From Aporrectodea caliginosa (lineage: Eukaryota > Annelida > Clitellata > Crassiclitellata > Lumbricidae): a stretch of 64,000 bases of DNA. Below, piece after piece: positions 43,601 through 54,190 of the stretch; within the stretch, counting starts at the first letter, position 1; the number at the start of each line of letters is the position of its first letter. A model generated the notes under the pieces. That model saw nothing but the letters and a program-made list of their open reading frames with translations. It made no database searches and had not been told where the DNA came from. Position numbers and translations under genes: made by a program. The DNA lies in the NCBI GenBank assembly GCA_020284085.1, contig JACEVL010000484.1:1297501-1361500 (forward strand), in the 5' to 3' direction.

Positions 43601-46600
43601 AAAACGAAGTCGCATACACGTCATACACATGGCTGCCACCTGGCTAGCTTAAGGGACTGCTCTTCTTCTTTTCTTCACGTGCAGTTGTATGACTTTATGT
43701 TGTTTCTACGTAACAGGAAGGTTACAGTGGGCAGCCGCTGGGCGAAGGCAAGCGTTTCATAGTTCTCAGTTCCATCTGGCACACACTGGACAAGATGTGC
43801 TACCTCGACGTCCTCTGTCTACATGTGGAAAAGCATGAGGACGAGCCTTTGGATAATGACGCTACAAGTTCGGCTTTCATCACGAAACTCGAATGGATCA
43901 CCTTCTCCTCAGGTACAGGGACAACATTCTGATGATGTATACCCTCAATGGAACGCTGTTGGTTGTTACGTTTGCAGGAATTTCCCCGTTCTGATTTTTT
44001 CGTGTGTGTGATGTGACATTTCCTTACTGGTGAACCTGTCTTCATTTACTAACTTTCACATCATTTACACCAATGAGGTGCATAATGAAGAAGTATTTAG
44101 AAGACACTGTGAAACAGCTTAGTTACATTGTGTTGTATTGTATTGTGTTTGACCATTTCTATAGCATGTCTCCCTGCGTAGCCCATTCAGAAGTGCTCCA
44201 TTTGGATTATTTTGTGTGAATAAGATATGCAGAACTGTGAATTTGAAGGAAAGGACCACGGCACAGTGGACAATACTGTAACAAATGTCCATTAGTCACA
44301 CAATGCTATCTTATTATAATACATAGGAAGTTGTATGAAATGCTAAATTAATTGTTAGGAATTTTAAATTATTGTGCATTAATGTCTGACTATTTTATCT
44401 GCTAAGAAATGTGGCCTAGTGTCAGTTAACTAATCTGGGGGCTGTTTAATTAAAGTAGCAAGTGTTATGATCATTCTCTTGGACAAATGCAGGCTCCTTT
44501 ATTAAGTTTCATGTGTTTTGTAGATAATGAGAACAGTTTTGTGCTGTCGCGAGTGAGAACATTGCAGAGCACTGATATCCCAGACTATGCGGTCTTAAAT
44601 CCTCAAGGAACAAGCATGATTGTAGCCTGCAGAAAGCCGATTCGCTTTGTGTTCGATTCAGTCAAGGCTATCACTGAAACTGTGGATGCCAAGAAGACTA
44701 ACGATGTTGCTGAAAAGGAGGGTAAACGATCAAATTTTAAGAAGTTTTATGTTCTGCCTTATCTACCAAAGTATTGTATTGTATTGTAATATTGTATTTA
44801 AAAAGTTATAAAGTGCCTCTCACAGTGAACACCAATCAGAGGCACAAGTGTTAATTAAATTAATTAAAGTGTTCAGTTATGGACACTGCTATTTGGCTGT
44901 GAATTTCAGTTATGGTCCGATACTTACTGATTTATTGAACATCTGGTTCAACATTGGTCAGTTGTAGTCATGGCCTAAGATTTAGGGTTATTTCAGTTAC
45001 CATTATTTTAAGGGGTTAAAATTTGTCCTTCCTTAGGTCCCTTGAGATGTATTTATTTATCGTTTAGTTATTTACATTTTTAAATTAATTTAGCAGTTAT
45101 TATTTGTTTAGTGTAATGTATTCTATGCAAATCTTGACTCAACGGTGGCGATATTCTCTTCATATCTTAAACCACACTCAGTTTTAGGTCCCTTAGAGAA
45201 CCATATTTTTATTGCTCTTCAGAGAAATCCTTTAAAATATACAAGTGTTTGAATGCCTGCAAACTGCTAATAACAACAGGTACTGTCAGCGGTTAGTGAT
45301 GCTAACATTGATGCTAATGGTGTTTGTTGGATAGTTAAGCTGCCTTCTTACACCTGGACTCAGAACGAAGAGGAAGTGACAGTTAGGTTCAAACTTGGAC
45401 CAGAAATCGAGAAGGCCGACATCTCATGTCAGGTGACAACAAAGCATCTGGAGCTGAAAATCCTTGATTCTGAAGTCGTGTTACTCAGTGGTGATCTCGT
45501 TCGTGCGGTCAAAGGTGACGAAAGCACCTGGCTCATAAACGATGAACGCTTGTAAGTCATGATGGGTGTTCTTTACTAATACTTGGCTGTATGAGTTAGA
45601 CAGAATCTTAATTCAACCGATACAATAATAATAATATTTTCGTTTATTGAAACAATCCGGTTGACAAACCGCAACTGGTTACAGTGTACAATTATGCAAT
45701 TGAAACAATTCACAAGAACACAAATGACAGAAGACATAAATCTTAACTGCTAACAGACAGTCTGCAATACACGGCGCTAATAGCAGCCTACAAAGCATGT
45801 CCGCCCTACGGGACTCGAACTCGGTACCTCTCGCTCTCCATGCCAGTGTGTTATTCAATGCGCTATCGGGCCCCCCAAGGCTGAGTCGATTTTTTAGGAC
45901 TTCTGTATATGTTTAATTGCCTGAGCACTATATTTGAATTGATAGCCAAACGATTTACTGTAGCTGCTAGACAAGTACGCTTCTGATAGCTTGTAAAAGG
46001 TGCTTTATGAGTGTGCAATGCTTTATCAGTCTTACTGCTAGCCTGATGTTTTGACTGCTAGTCTTATGATTTGAATTAGCACTATGCAAATGTTTTGACT
46101 AAGCACTATCCAAATGATGTGACTAGTAGTGAAATGTTTATATTGAGTGCTATCTAAATGTTTAGACTGCTAGTCAAATGTTTTGACCTAACACTATCCA
46201 AATGGTCTGAATGGTGGCCAAATGTTTGGACTGAGCACCAACCAGATGTTTGGACTAGACTATTAGCCAGATGGTTTGACTATTAGCCAAAGGTTTGACA
46301 GAGCACTATCCAAATGATATGACTGCTAACTAATTGTTTTGACTGAGCACTTGTAGCAAATGTATTTATTGCTGGTCAAATGTTTTGATGGCTATCTAAG
46401 ACAGTGCTTCTCAATGGTTTTTGTCTATGGAACCATTTTTATCTGAAATTTTTTGGCAGAACCCTGACCTAAACAAGACATATTCTGGTATAATGTTTTA
46501 GAACAGTGATCGGTTCTATACACAGTTTAATCCATAAAAATTAGATTACAAATTATTTTAAATGAAATTTTCCCTCGGAACCCTTGTCTTCACCTCAGAG

Positions 46601-49600
46601 TCTGATTTATAATGTAACAGTACATTCAGACAACTCTTTTATCTAATTCCTCATGGAACCCTTGTCTTCCCCTCATGGAACCACAGAGTTTCGCAGAACA
46701 CACTCTGGGAAACACTTATCTAAGACAATGCTTCTGAGAGATAGAAAGATGTGCTTTGTGTATGTTTGGCTGAGTGGTAATGCAGTTGATTTGTAAACTT
46801 GTGAACTGTAGGCTGGAGCTGCACTTGTTCAAGGCGGACACTGAGACATGGGATGGGGTCGTGGTTGGTGATAACTCCGGTCAGTTGGTTCTCGATCCGG
46901 AACAGTTGGCTGCCATCAATGAACAGCTTGCTCCCTACACCTCTGATGTCATGGTAACTATAATAGCATATTGTTGGACAGTTTTATAGTGGTTGGCATG
47001 CTGCACTGTCAACTAGGATGTCAGAGGTTCAAATTCGTGCCCTAGAGTGAACTTGACTATAGAATAAGTATATCAACCATGCAATGGGGCACGGTAACTG
47101 ATTGGTTAGAATGCTCGGCCTGTAACACGGAGAGTACGGGTTCGAACCTCGACCGAGGCAGTTACTGTGTAGGGACCTTGAGCAAGTCCTTCGCTCACAA
47201 TTGCTCCCTGCCATCAATGTTCTGTCGTATGGTTGTGTGCACTTCTGAGCGTTGGAAGGAGGGCAATATCAAATACAGTTGTATTGTATATTGTATTATT
47301 GTTTATTAATGTTGAGGAATGATCAGATGGTGAGGGAGAAAATTAGCCACCTGCGTTTACGTGTTTAGAGGCTGAGAAAAGAAACTTAAGTTTTGAGTTG
47401 TTCCCAAATGCACATTTAAAAAGTCCAGGTACGTACATACAAAAAGGAAGTTGTTGACACTTCATACCCTTGCCGCTTCCCTGGGTTGGCTTAAGAGAAT
47501 GCTCTTCTGTTTACACTTATATAGTATTGGGGTGTATTGTTTTTAAGAATTTATACAGTGCCTCTCGCAGTGCAGACCAATGATAGGTGCTCCCAGTACG
47601 AAGGACCCCGAGAAAAAAGACAAGATTTAAGACAGCGGAGAGATGCAGTGGACCTCCGGTCAGAATCGCAGGGCAGACTAAGGGAGGGAGGTCATTCCAC
47701 AGTGAGGGGCCAATGCGGACAAATCTCCAGATTGGGTCATGGCAGTCCTGACCTGAGAAACAAAAAGGTCGAGATGATCCAAAGGACGAAGAGAGGCTGC
47801 CGAGATTGGCCGACGAATAGACAGCTAGGTACTTTGGGGCTAGACCCAGGTAGGAGCTGTAGATAAGAATGAGAACGTTAAACTGAAAGAGGGAGCCATT
47901 GGAGGCGGTCGATAGTGTCACTGTCAGATGGTAAAGCATCAGTCTATTACACGCTAAGCATCCAGTTGCGATCTAACCAAGTTCGAGACACTGGAACGTA
48001 GAAACAACCTCTGTGTACAATGCACTGTACATGTAAGTCTGCGGTATAGACGTTTATGCAGTGCTATTTAGGAACCTCTCGAAATCACAGAAGCACGGCT
48101 GTGTAATGGATCTAAAGGCTAGAGAGTGACATGGGGAGACAATCTCGTCCCCATCCCCGCCCCGCAACAAGTAAGTCTTCCCCATCCCCGCCCCATCCCC
48201 GCAGGGTTTGTCCCCATCCCCGCCCCATCCCCGCAGGTTTTCTCTTCATCCCCACCCCATCCCCGCAGGACGACATCGCATTCCCCGCAAAAGTTTACAC
48301 CAATTAAAATTTAAAAAATAACATATTTTAGCTTACAAAGCTATTTGTATTGCTGACTTCATTAGTCTGTAATTATCTTATCGACAGTTTGTATTAACCA
48401 AGTCTTGACCATTTCTGACTAGAAGGCTTCAGGAAATAAGAAAATCTCCTTATCAGCTCTCAAGTTCTTAACATCACCCGGGTTTCTTGCCGGCTCATTC
48501 CCCATTACCGTGGTATTACCGCGAGAGTAAACCCCATTACCGCGGTATTACCGCAATTGTTGTCCCCATTACCGCGGTATTACCGCAATTGTTGTCCCCA
48601 TTACCGCGGAATTTACCGCGGTTTTCCCGCGAGTAAATTCCCCATGTCACTCTCTACTAAAGGCCTCCTTCGTTGCAGTTATGATTTGTTTGCTAGTTAT
48701 GATGCTATATAAATCGTTGCTTGATTCTTGACCGTACATTACAGTACATTCTCTGATTCTTTAGAATCCGACTCCAGACGGTCAAGAGAAGCCGTTCAAC
48801 ATACAGCAGTTGGAAGAGTGTGATGATCTGCCGGATGACCTTACAGCCATCTGGTGTCTGAACGGGGAAACGCACGAGGCCGTTCAGCAGGTGAGTTGTT
48901 GATTTTTTTAAATGGGAACATCTAGTACAAAGAAAGTGAGTCGCATGGTAGTTTACTGATCTTGTAATGTTGGGGTCTCAGTAGTGTAGTGGTTAGTGTG
49001 CCAGACTGTCAAGCAAGGGGTTGGGGATTCAAATCCCTACCAGGGCAGAAATTTGGTTCAAAATTTCTACTCCACCTGAACCCCTTTGCCAACTCAACTA
49101 TAATGAGTACGCTGTCGGTGGGAAGATGAGACAGCAAGGGTGAGGATTGGTCATCCGCCCTCGTATGCCGAGGCTAAGAAAATAAAATTCCGCAGTCAGT
49201 GACTCCGTTAACACCTGAATTCATGAAGTCATGGATGCATCACATTACAAAATTTGGAGTCCAAGCAAAATAGATAAGAGTTATGTACTCTGCACCCATC
49301 CATTTTTGGGGTCCCATAGGGCCATATAGTAACTGTCAAAAAATTCTGAACTTCTGATGTAGGTGACTAAGGCGAGGTCCTCCCCCAGATAACAGCTACG
49401 ACTTAATTAGAATTTTGGAGTTTAAATTTCATTCAATTATACATTATATACTTCATGAGTATACACAGTAACACCGTACAGTTTACTTATTCATCATAAT
49501 ATTATTCTAATTCCTCATAAAATTCAAATAGTCCATTGTCTATTTCCACTTCCTGCTTGTGCTGAACTAGCCTCTGATGGAGGAGCAGAGACCTTGGCTT

Positions 49601-50662
49601 TTGATGGCTGGTACAGATGAGCCAATCTCCTTTTGCGCACAGAATCCCAGTGAGCAACAGCTTTGCATTATGGAAAGCTTTCTATGTCAGGAGTCTGCTG
49701 CAAGCTTCATAAGCCGTTCCAGATTGTCAGGAAATAGCCTAGTCCTGGACTTAACCTTGATTCGATTCTGCAAACTGAAGCCTCGCTCACAGCTGGCTGT
49801 TGACACTGGTAGACACAGTCCTGGCTCAGCAAGGTTTTTTAATAGCATCCCTTGGACGCATCATTAATTTATTTATGCATCCATTCACAACGTAGGTTTT
49901 TCCATGGACGCAATACCGTCATTTTTCTGCGCCTGCTTAGAAATTTTGGAGTCCCGGATGCACACTGTCGAAATCACTGCTAACACTTCATACCCATGGC
50001 TGCCTGAGGACTAGCTTAAAAGACTGCTTCTTCTTCTTCTTGTAATGAAATACGTTTCTAAGTATTTCATTTGCACACTTACTTTGCATTTATTCTCTTA
50101 TTGGTTCATTTGTCAGAGCTCTTATTCATTCATTCAGTCATTCGTAGCATTTTCGTTGCTGGCATAGATTGGTAGAGTTTGCAATTTCTGTTCTCTCAAC
50201 TAGATCGACATTTCCAGCAACCAGTGGTTGTTTTCTGGCCCTTCAACGGCAAATCAACTTCCGGTTCTTTGTCTGCGCCACGACGTCGACGGAGTGGTCT
50301 GGCGCCCAGAGTTGGACGAGACAGGCAGCCTATCCTGGAAGCACGTTAGCACATTCAATGCCTTCGGCTACGTCCAGGCGTCGAAGCAGGAACGGAAGTT
50401 CACTGTCAACGCCCCTGATTTCTCGTATGTAGCAATCGTCGACTGTGTCCGTCATGTCTTCATCTATCGCCAGCCGTCTGCCATCGTCAGTCCTCTGAGG
50501 AATCGAAAGACGGGCGAAACTGTCGGCTCCATTGCTAAGCAGCAGGTCGTCTCGCTCGAATCGGACGGACAGATCCTTGGAGTTCAGGCCAGCAACAGGA
50601 GAATCTTCGTCCTGTCGGGGAAAACCATTTACGCCATTCGCGTGAACGACGAACAGGTGTGA
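40688..50662 (+). CDS. NUDCD1: NUDCD1, NudC domain-containing protein 1
   Basis: Nine coding exons: 40688-40796, 41985-42142, 42802-42987, 43717-43912, 44524-44721, 45335-45551, 46812-46953, 48765-48890 and 50204-50662. All have GT-AG borders and matching phases; together they give 596 aa, close to vertebrate NUDCD1 (about 580). The N-terminus has YKLSLDPVPVYRL; residues about 90-280 form the beta-propeller-like part (VADGTGWLYLL, ITKLEWITFSS, DIPDYAVLNPQG). The CS/p23-like domain is mainly exon 6 (PSYTWTQNEEEVTVRFKL, STWLIND). The C-terminus has CLRHDVDGVVWRPE and FNAFGYVQASKQ, VFIYRQPSAIVSPL. By family it is a cytosolic/nuclear co-chaperone-like protein that binds WD40 partners. Exon 1's donor (CAG|GTTAGG) is weaker than the rest. 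The introns hold many transposons, none in exons. Confidence 0.95.
40894..41095. mobile_element. hAT-type MITE with a nested LINE tail
   Basis: It starts CAGTGATCCCGTCC and continues, after a 54-bp insertion, with AAAAAGGAACCGGTACGCC and CTTCAGGCGC, ending near CCGTTTCGGTCCC. It matches the uninterrupted element at 54801-54967. The insertion (about 40914-40967, minus strand) is a LINE/SINE terminal hairpin with tail. It lies in NUDCD1 intron 1. Confidence 0.6.
43150..43330 (-). mobile_element. LINE 3' fragment in NUDCD1 intron 3
   Basis: The reverse strand reads FRAAPALWDYLKS-like residues from the RT C-terminus, then a GGGGCGCTTATATAAATTC end. It is the same family as 47530-47945, diverged. 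Confidence 0.5.
43385..43680 (+). mobile_element. tRNA-derived SINE, type C
   Basis: The A-box region is TAGTGTAGTGGTAAGCATG and the B box is GTGGGTTCAAATCC. Then come CAGGGCAGAAACTTGGTTC, TGCACCCCCTAGC, ATAATGAGTACACTGACTG, CATGGCTGCC and the CTTCTTCTTTTCTTC tail. This is the most complete type C copy, in NUDCD1 intron 3. Confidence 0.8.
44135..44215 (-). mobile_element. LINE/SINE 3'-end fragment
   Basis: It has a TTGTATTGTATTGTGTTTGA tail, then TATAGCATGTCTCCC and CATTCAGAAGTGCTCC, a decayed GGCGCT hairpin end on the minus strand. It lies in NUDCD1 intron 4. Confidence 0.45.
44767..44843 (-). mobile_element. LINE 3'-end fragment
   Basis: TATTGTATTGTATTGTAATA is followed by AAAGTGCCTCTCACAGTG and CAATCAGAGGCAC. 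It is the minus-strand end of the same LINE family as 17268-17720. It starts 46 bp after the exon 5 donor. Confidence 0.55.
45625..45885 (-). mobile_element. tRNA-derived SINE, type D
   Basis: The reverse strand has GGGGGCCCGATAGCGCATTG (head), GAGTTCGAGTCCCG (B box), GCGGACATGCTTTGTAGGC, GTCTTCTGTCATTTGTGTTC and a TTTCAATAAACGAA end. It lies in NUDCD1 intron 6. Confidence 0.8.
46040..46390. repeat. Diverged minisatellite in NUDCD1 intron 6
   Basis: About ten imperfect units of roughly 30-38 bp repeat the themes TTTGACTGCTAGTC, AAATGTTTTGACT and GAGCACTATCCAAATG. Confidence 0.7.
46402..46717. mobile_element. hAT-type (Charlie-like) MITE
   Basis: It starts CAGTGCTTCTCAATGG and ends with GGGAAACACTT. 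The duplicated ATCTAAGA lies at 46394-46401 and 46718-46725. CAGTG-TTCTCAA ends are typical of Charlie-type hATs in other animals. At 316 bp it has no coding potential. Confidence 0.75.
47086..47310 (+). mobile_element. tRNA-derived SINE with type A core
   Basis: The head (GATTGGTTAGAATGCTC, B box GGGTTCGAACCTC) differs from type A, but the next block, GTAGGGACCTTGAGCAAGTC then CTTCGCTCACAATTGCTC, is the type A middle domain. The end is TTGTATTGTATATTGTATTA. It lies in NUDCD1 intron 7. Confidence 0.75.
47530..47945 (-). mobile_element. LINE 3' fragment in NUDCD1 intron 7
   Basis: The reverse strand encodes LFQFNVLILIYSSYLGLAPK, then a damaged stretch and GPSLWNDLPPLV and LSAVLNLVFFL, the RT C-terminal region. 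The 3' end is GAGAGGCACTGTATAAATTC. Confidence 0.75.
48120..48656. mobile_element. hAT-type MITE with simple-repeat interior
   Basis: Perfect 18-bp inverted ends, TAGAGAGTGACATGGGGA, lie within a perfect 8-bp duplication CTAAAGGC (48112-48119 and 48657-48664). The interior has CCCCATCCCCGCC repeats at 48147-48270 and CCCCATTACCGCGGTATTACC repeats at 48500-48640. At 537 bp it has no transposase. It lies in NUDCD1 intron 7, just before exon 8. Confidence 0.92.
48969..50041 (+). mobile_element. SINE type C split by an insertion
   Basis: The head and body are at 48969-49195 (TAGTGTAGTGGTTAGTGTG, B box GGGGATTCAAATCCC, ATAATGAGTACGCTGTCGG). The tail, with CATGGCTGCCTGAGGACTAG and CTTCTTCTTCTTCTTG, resumes at about 49985-50041. 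About 780 bp of unidentified DNA lies between. It has AAATTTGGAGTCC at 49250 and AAATTTTGGAGTCCCGGATGC at 49940 in the same orientation, and a 96-codon frame at 49577-49867 with no recognised domain. Confidence 0.65.
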
Positions 50663-50969
50663 ATCGAGGAGGAATCGTTTGTAGCATTTCATGTGGGTGA
50701 TGGTGATTCGAAGGAAGTCTGGGAGGAACTGTTTATGTCCATTCGTGTGAATGATTAATTCACGGGAAGGAACGGACTGAAAGAATGATTCATGGCAGAA
50801 ACGGAGTCTGTAATTCACATGTCACGATAATTGGAATCTGGTCTGAAGTAAACACTCATTTGCATTCGCATGACTGATGATTAAAGTGGATTCAAATGGA
50901 ATATTTCACACTGTGTGAATTCAGATTGGAAAGTAATCTCGATTGGAAACATTCACTTCCCTCTGGTTG

Positions 50970-51040
50970 TTAAAACTTTAACGACGAGAGTGTGCTGAAA
51001 GCGACGGGGAAAGCTGGCAGCTCGTCATTAAGGTGTAAAA
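50970..51040. mobile_element. Decayed piggyBac-like MITE in NUDCD1 3' UTR
   Basis: TTAAAACTTTAACGACGAG and (reversed) TTTTACACCTTAATGACGAG form imperfect inverted ends resembling 23346-23407 and 33750-33814. Confidence 0.4.
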
Positions 51041-51049
51041 ACTCTGTGG

Positions 51050-51055
51050 AATAAA
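51050..51055 (+). promoter_or_regulatory. NUDCD1: Likely polyadenylation signal of NUDCD1
   Basis: AATAAA is the first canonical signal after the stop, about 390 bp downstream. A second AATAAA is at 51252-51257. Confidence 0.55.
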
Positions 51056-51582
51056 TTTCTCCAACGTCTACATAGTATTCATGTGAAATTCTTACTGACA
51101 ACTAATTTGGTTCAGTGATTATAAGAAGCATAACTGATGACCATCCCAGGTTTATTTCTGGTTTGAATTTTTGTACCTGGACCAGGTTAGAACTTGGTAA
51201 CTGATATTTCTGAGCTTATGGTTTCGATTAACCGTCTGCCTTATCTGAGGCAATAAAAAGTCTGTCATGTAATTACTGTTCTAAATCGTGTTCCCATGTA
51301 TGTATCCAGACATTTTTACATTTCCTTTTAACTGACCTCACAAGAAAGGCACTTCTTGTTAGCCTAAGTATTGGCAGAGTTCTAGCAGAACAAATACGCC
51401 TTTAGGCATATAATGAATAGTGCTTGTGCATTTGGATATCTCCACTGTTCGTCTAACATAAACACTTGCATGTAGGCTGTTTTCTCATGCAGCTCTCCTG
51501 GGTTTCCCGCACTAGGTTCCAAGGTTCTGACTTATTCATTTTACTGTGCCTGATGGTGGTCTTTTGGTAGTAAACATGCTTG

Positions 51583-52386
51583 CAGTGTTATTTCAGTTAT
51601 GGTGTTTCAGTTACAGTTACCTAATTTATGATTTTTCAGTTATAGTTACAGTTAACTGCAATCAGATTTTTCAGTTTCAGTTATTTTTGTTTTTCAGTTA
51701 GTTACAGTTTCAGTTATTATTTTTCAAATGTCATGACTTACACACTGACCACAAGTATTCTGAACAGTTACCAGAAATATTTACGCACCAAATCAATCCG
51801 ATTTAACGTATTGTCGGTTTACTTTAAGGAAAACACGATGTTCCAGATAACACTTGTTCGAGATCTGTTCCGCTTTCGTGCGCATAAAACCAAGCTGAGA
51901 AAACAAGCTCAATATATGCTTGTGAAGCTGGTGCGGATAAGAAGTCTTTCGCATACACATCCTTATGTTTTGCTGTGCAAATGATTTAGAAGATTTGTCG
52001 CATTTTTTCCTACTATTAGCGTGCCAGACTCCAGGTTTTCTACTTTTCGACCGCTACTTGGCGTAAACATTGTTCTCGTAGTTGTTGATTGTTTCACAGT
52101 TAGCACCAACGACAACACAACGAAAGGAGAAGGAACTGGAAGTGAAATGAGCATAGAAAACTGACCGTAGACTAGAGTAGGATTACCATTCAAAATGTAA
52201 GTAAGGAAAATGATCATGTTTCTTTTTCAAGTTAACTTTTGTAATTTTTTCAGTTATACAGTTATCGTTTTTTAGTTACTATTACAGTTTCAGTTATTCA
52301 GCATGTTTCAGTTACAGTTAACTACAAGACATTTTTCAGTTATTTTGCTATTTCAGTTACAGTTACAGTTAATAGAAATAGCACTG
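51583..52386. mobile_element. Non-autonomous hAT element with CAGTTA repeats
   Basis: It starts CAGTGTTATTTCAG and ends CAGTTAATAGAAATAGCACTG. The perfect 8-bp duplication CATGCTTG lies at 51575-51582 and 52387-52394. TTTCAGTTACAGTTA-type motifs fill both ends. Its centre (about 51735-52220) is unlike the ends and is unidentified; an 83-codon frame at 51733-51984 has no known domain. Confidence 0.88.
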
Positions 52387-52579
52387 CATGCTTGGTCAAT
52401 AATCATGTGGTTGAAGGTTTTACTTCGTATAATTACGCTAGGCTAGTTGTTTGCAACTTTGCACACACATACCCAGTCACTAAACAGAAATTGGTGCTGC
52501 CATATGCTGGGAAGTAAGCAACAAAACCTCTGATGCACACTGGGCCAATTCGTGTCAAGGATAATTGTATTTGTCCGTT

Positions 52580-52940
52580 GCCGGTGTCACGAAATAGAGT
52601 ATCCCCCATACATGAGTATCCCTCTTAGCGAAATGGAGTATTCGGTTTAGTTTGCATTTTTGGCGGTTTCTAAGTGTATTCAGTCGTACTGTTTGGATTT
52701 ATTGTACACATAAAATATTTTAAGGTGCGTATCTTTAGTTTGTACGTCGACCTGAAATTAATTTACTTCGTTTTTGGTGATTTTGACTGGATTTTCGTCT
52801 GGGCTATCGTGATGCGTATGACGATGGGGGATAGAATGGTTTATCCCCCGGATACTCTAAACCGGTTTATTCCATCCGGGGATAAATTCATTCATCCCCC
52901 GGATAGTCTTTGGACGGATACTCTACTTCGTGATACCGGC
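52580..52940. mobile_element. MITE of unknown superfamily
   Basis: GCCGGTGTCACGAAATAGAG at the start and (reversed) GCCGGTATCACGAAGTAGAG at the end are inverted repeats continuing to GTATCC. ATCCCCCGGATA-type motifs recur in the second half. I cannot identify a target duplication. Confidence 0.75.
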
Positions 52941-53812
52941 TCAGGGCCTACGAAAAGGAAATGAGAGCCTCCCTAAGTCCAAATATGAGATGCATGACCC
53001 TTACTTAAACCACCCATTGACTAATAATGTGGTGCATTCAAGCAGTGGCATTATAGAAGCCCTGATTGATTGCACCACAAAGCACTCAGACTGCTTACTC
53101 ATGTAGGCATCGCAAAAGTCCAGACACATATTTCTCTGTGGAGAAAATAGTTACAAATAGGCCTACCACTGTTCTGAATAAGGTGGCGTGCTCGACATGT
53201 ACTGTAGTTTCACGCATGAAGTACGATATGGGGTATTTTCATGAGTTTTGGCAGTGACGGCCTTGGAATATTTCGGGCCCTGTGCAGAGTATACTGTATG
53301 GGGCCTGGCCCCGTGACGCAAGTCAAATTGTTTTTCATTGCTAATCATTTTATGTTAGTAACTGTCAAATATGCCCAGCACATCAACCACGGACTGAGGT
53401 TACCAATAATCGTAATCGTAAGCTCGTAACTTCTAAAGCGCCACTCGAAAGCCAGATGCAGGGCCCCAGCTTATTCACGAGCACTGTACTATAGTCTAAC
53501 AGCGGTGGGTGACAGATTTACATGACAGTGCTTGTATATGGACACTGGAAACAGCAGCTGGGCAGTAGGCTATACAATATAGTGGGGATGGGGGGGGGGG
53601 TTTCAAACGTTCGTGCATGTAAGAGTTTATCAGGAGATGCTGGCGATGAATCTGTAGTCCAAAAATAGACTGAGTTCAATGGCGTCGAGAGGGGTGGAGA
53701 AAAAAATTAAAAGCGAGAGTGATTATGGTACAAAATGGTATAGGCAGATTATTGGAAGCGCGTCGTCGTGAGAATAAGGGGCGGGGGAGGGCGTGGATAT
53801 TAGGGTGGGGAG
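52941..53812. other. Non-coding stretch
   Basis: No gene is recognised. A minus-strand LINE 3' end is at 53405-53495. A G-run lies at about 53586-53602. Confidence 0.4.
53405..53495 (-). mobile_element. LINE 3'-end fragment
   Basis: The reverse strand has GTGCTCGTGAATAAGCTGGG, TTTCGAGTGGCGCTTTAG and a CTTACGATTACGATTATT tail. It is the same family as 23866-24030. Confidence 0.6.
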
Positions 53813-54190
53813 ATGTTGATACGAAGTGATTTAGCTGCGCATGCGCGACGTCTGCGGCGACAACAAAAGCGACATCTAGCGGCGAATCGTTCCCGACGTC
53901 CGTTTGCGCTACAATGGACTCGTCAATTCGGAGATTATTTTAATTCCGCGAAAATTGCCAAATTACTTCCGGCTGCTGTTACTTCCGCCGAGTGCACCAC
54001 AACATGCGAAAGGAGAAGGGGACAACCGCACGGGGTGCACAGAACATTGTTACGCGAACTGGGATTAAAATTTTATCTAGGTCAAGTAATCGGTACAGTG
54101 GTAGGCTACAGTTTTCTGGCTGTAGTCTGCGTTTTCCACACTATGGAAGGAGAATCCTTTTCCTGGCGAGTGTGTATAAGGTGCATTTAA
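53813..54190 (+). CDS. Unrecognised Arg-rich ORF in CpG-rich segment
   Basis: It would encode 125 aa, with a basic N-terminus (RRLRRQQKRH) and one hydrophobic stretch (VIGTVVGYSFLAVVCVF, about residues 92-108). CpG density is higher than in neighbouring DNA, and CTGCGCATGCGCGACG contains a perfect NRF-1-type site (GCGCATGCGC) near 53836-53845. AATAAA follows the stop closely. It may be a small gene, a first exon or only a promoter region. I know no homologue and the reading frame could be chance. Confidence 0.25.
   Translation: MLIRSDLAAHARRLRRQQKRHLAANRSRRPFALQWTRQFGDYFNSAKIAKLLPAAVTSAECTTTCERRRGQPHGVHRTLLRELGLKFYLGQVIGTVVGYSFLAVVCVFHTMEGESFSWRVCIRCI

Noticed and set aside
47537..47866. 109-codon plus frame
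   Set aside because: It is antisense to a LINE reverse transcriptase C-terminal region on the minus strand.
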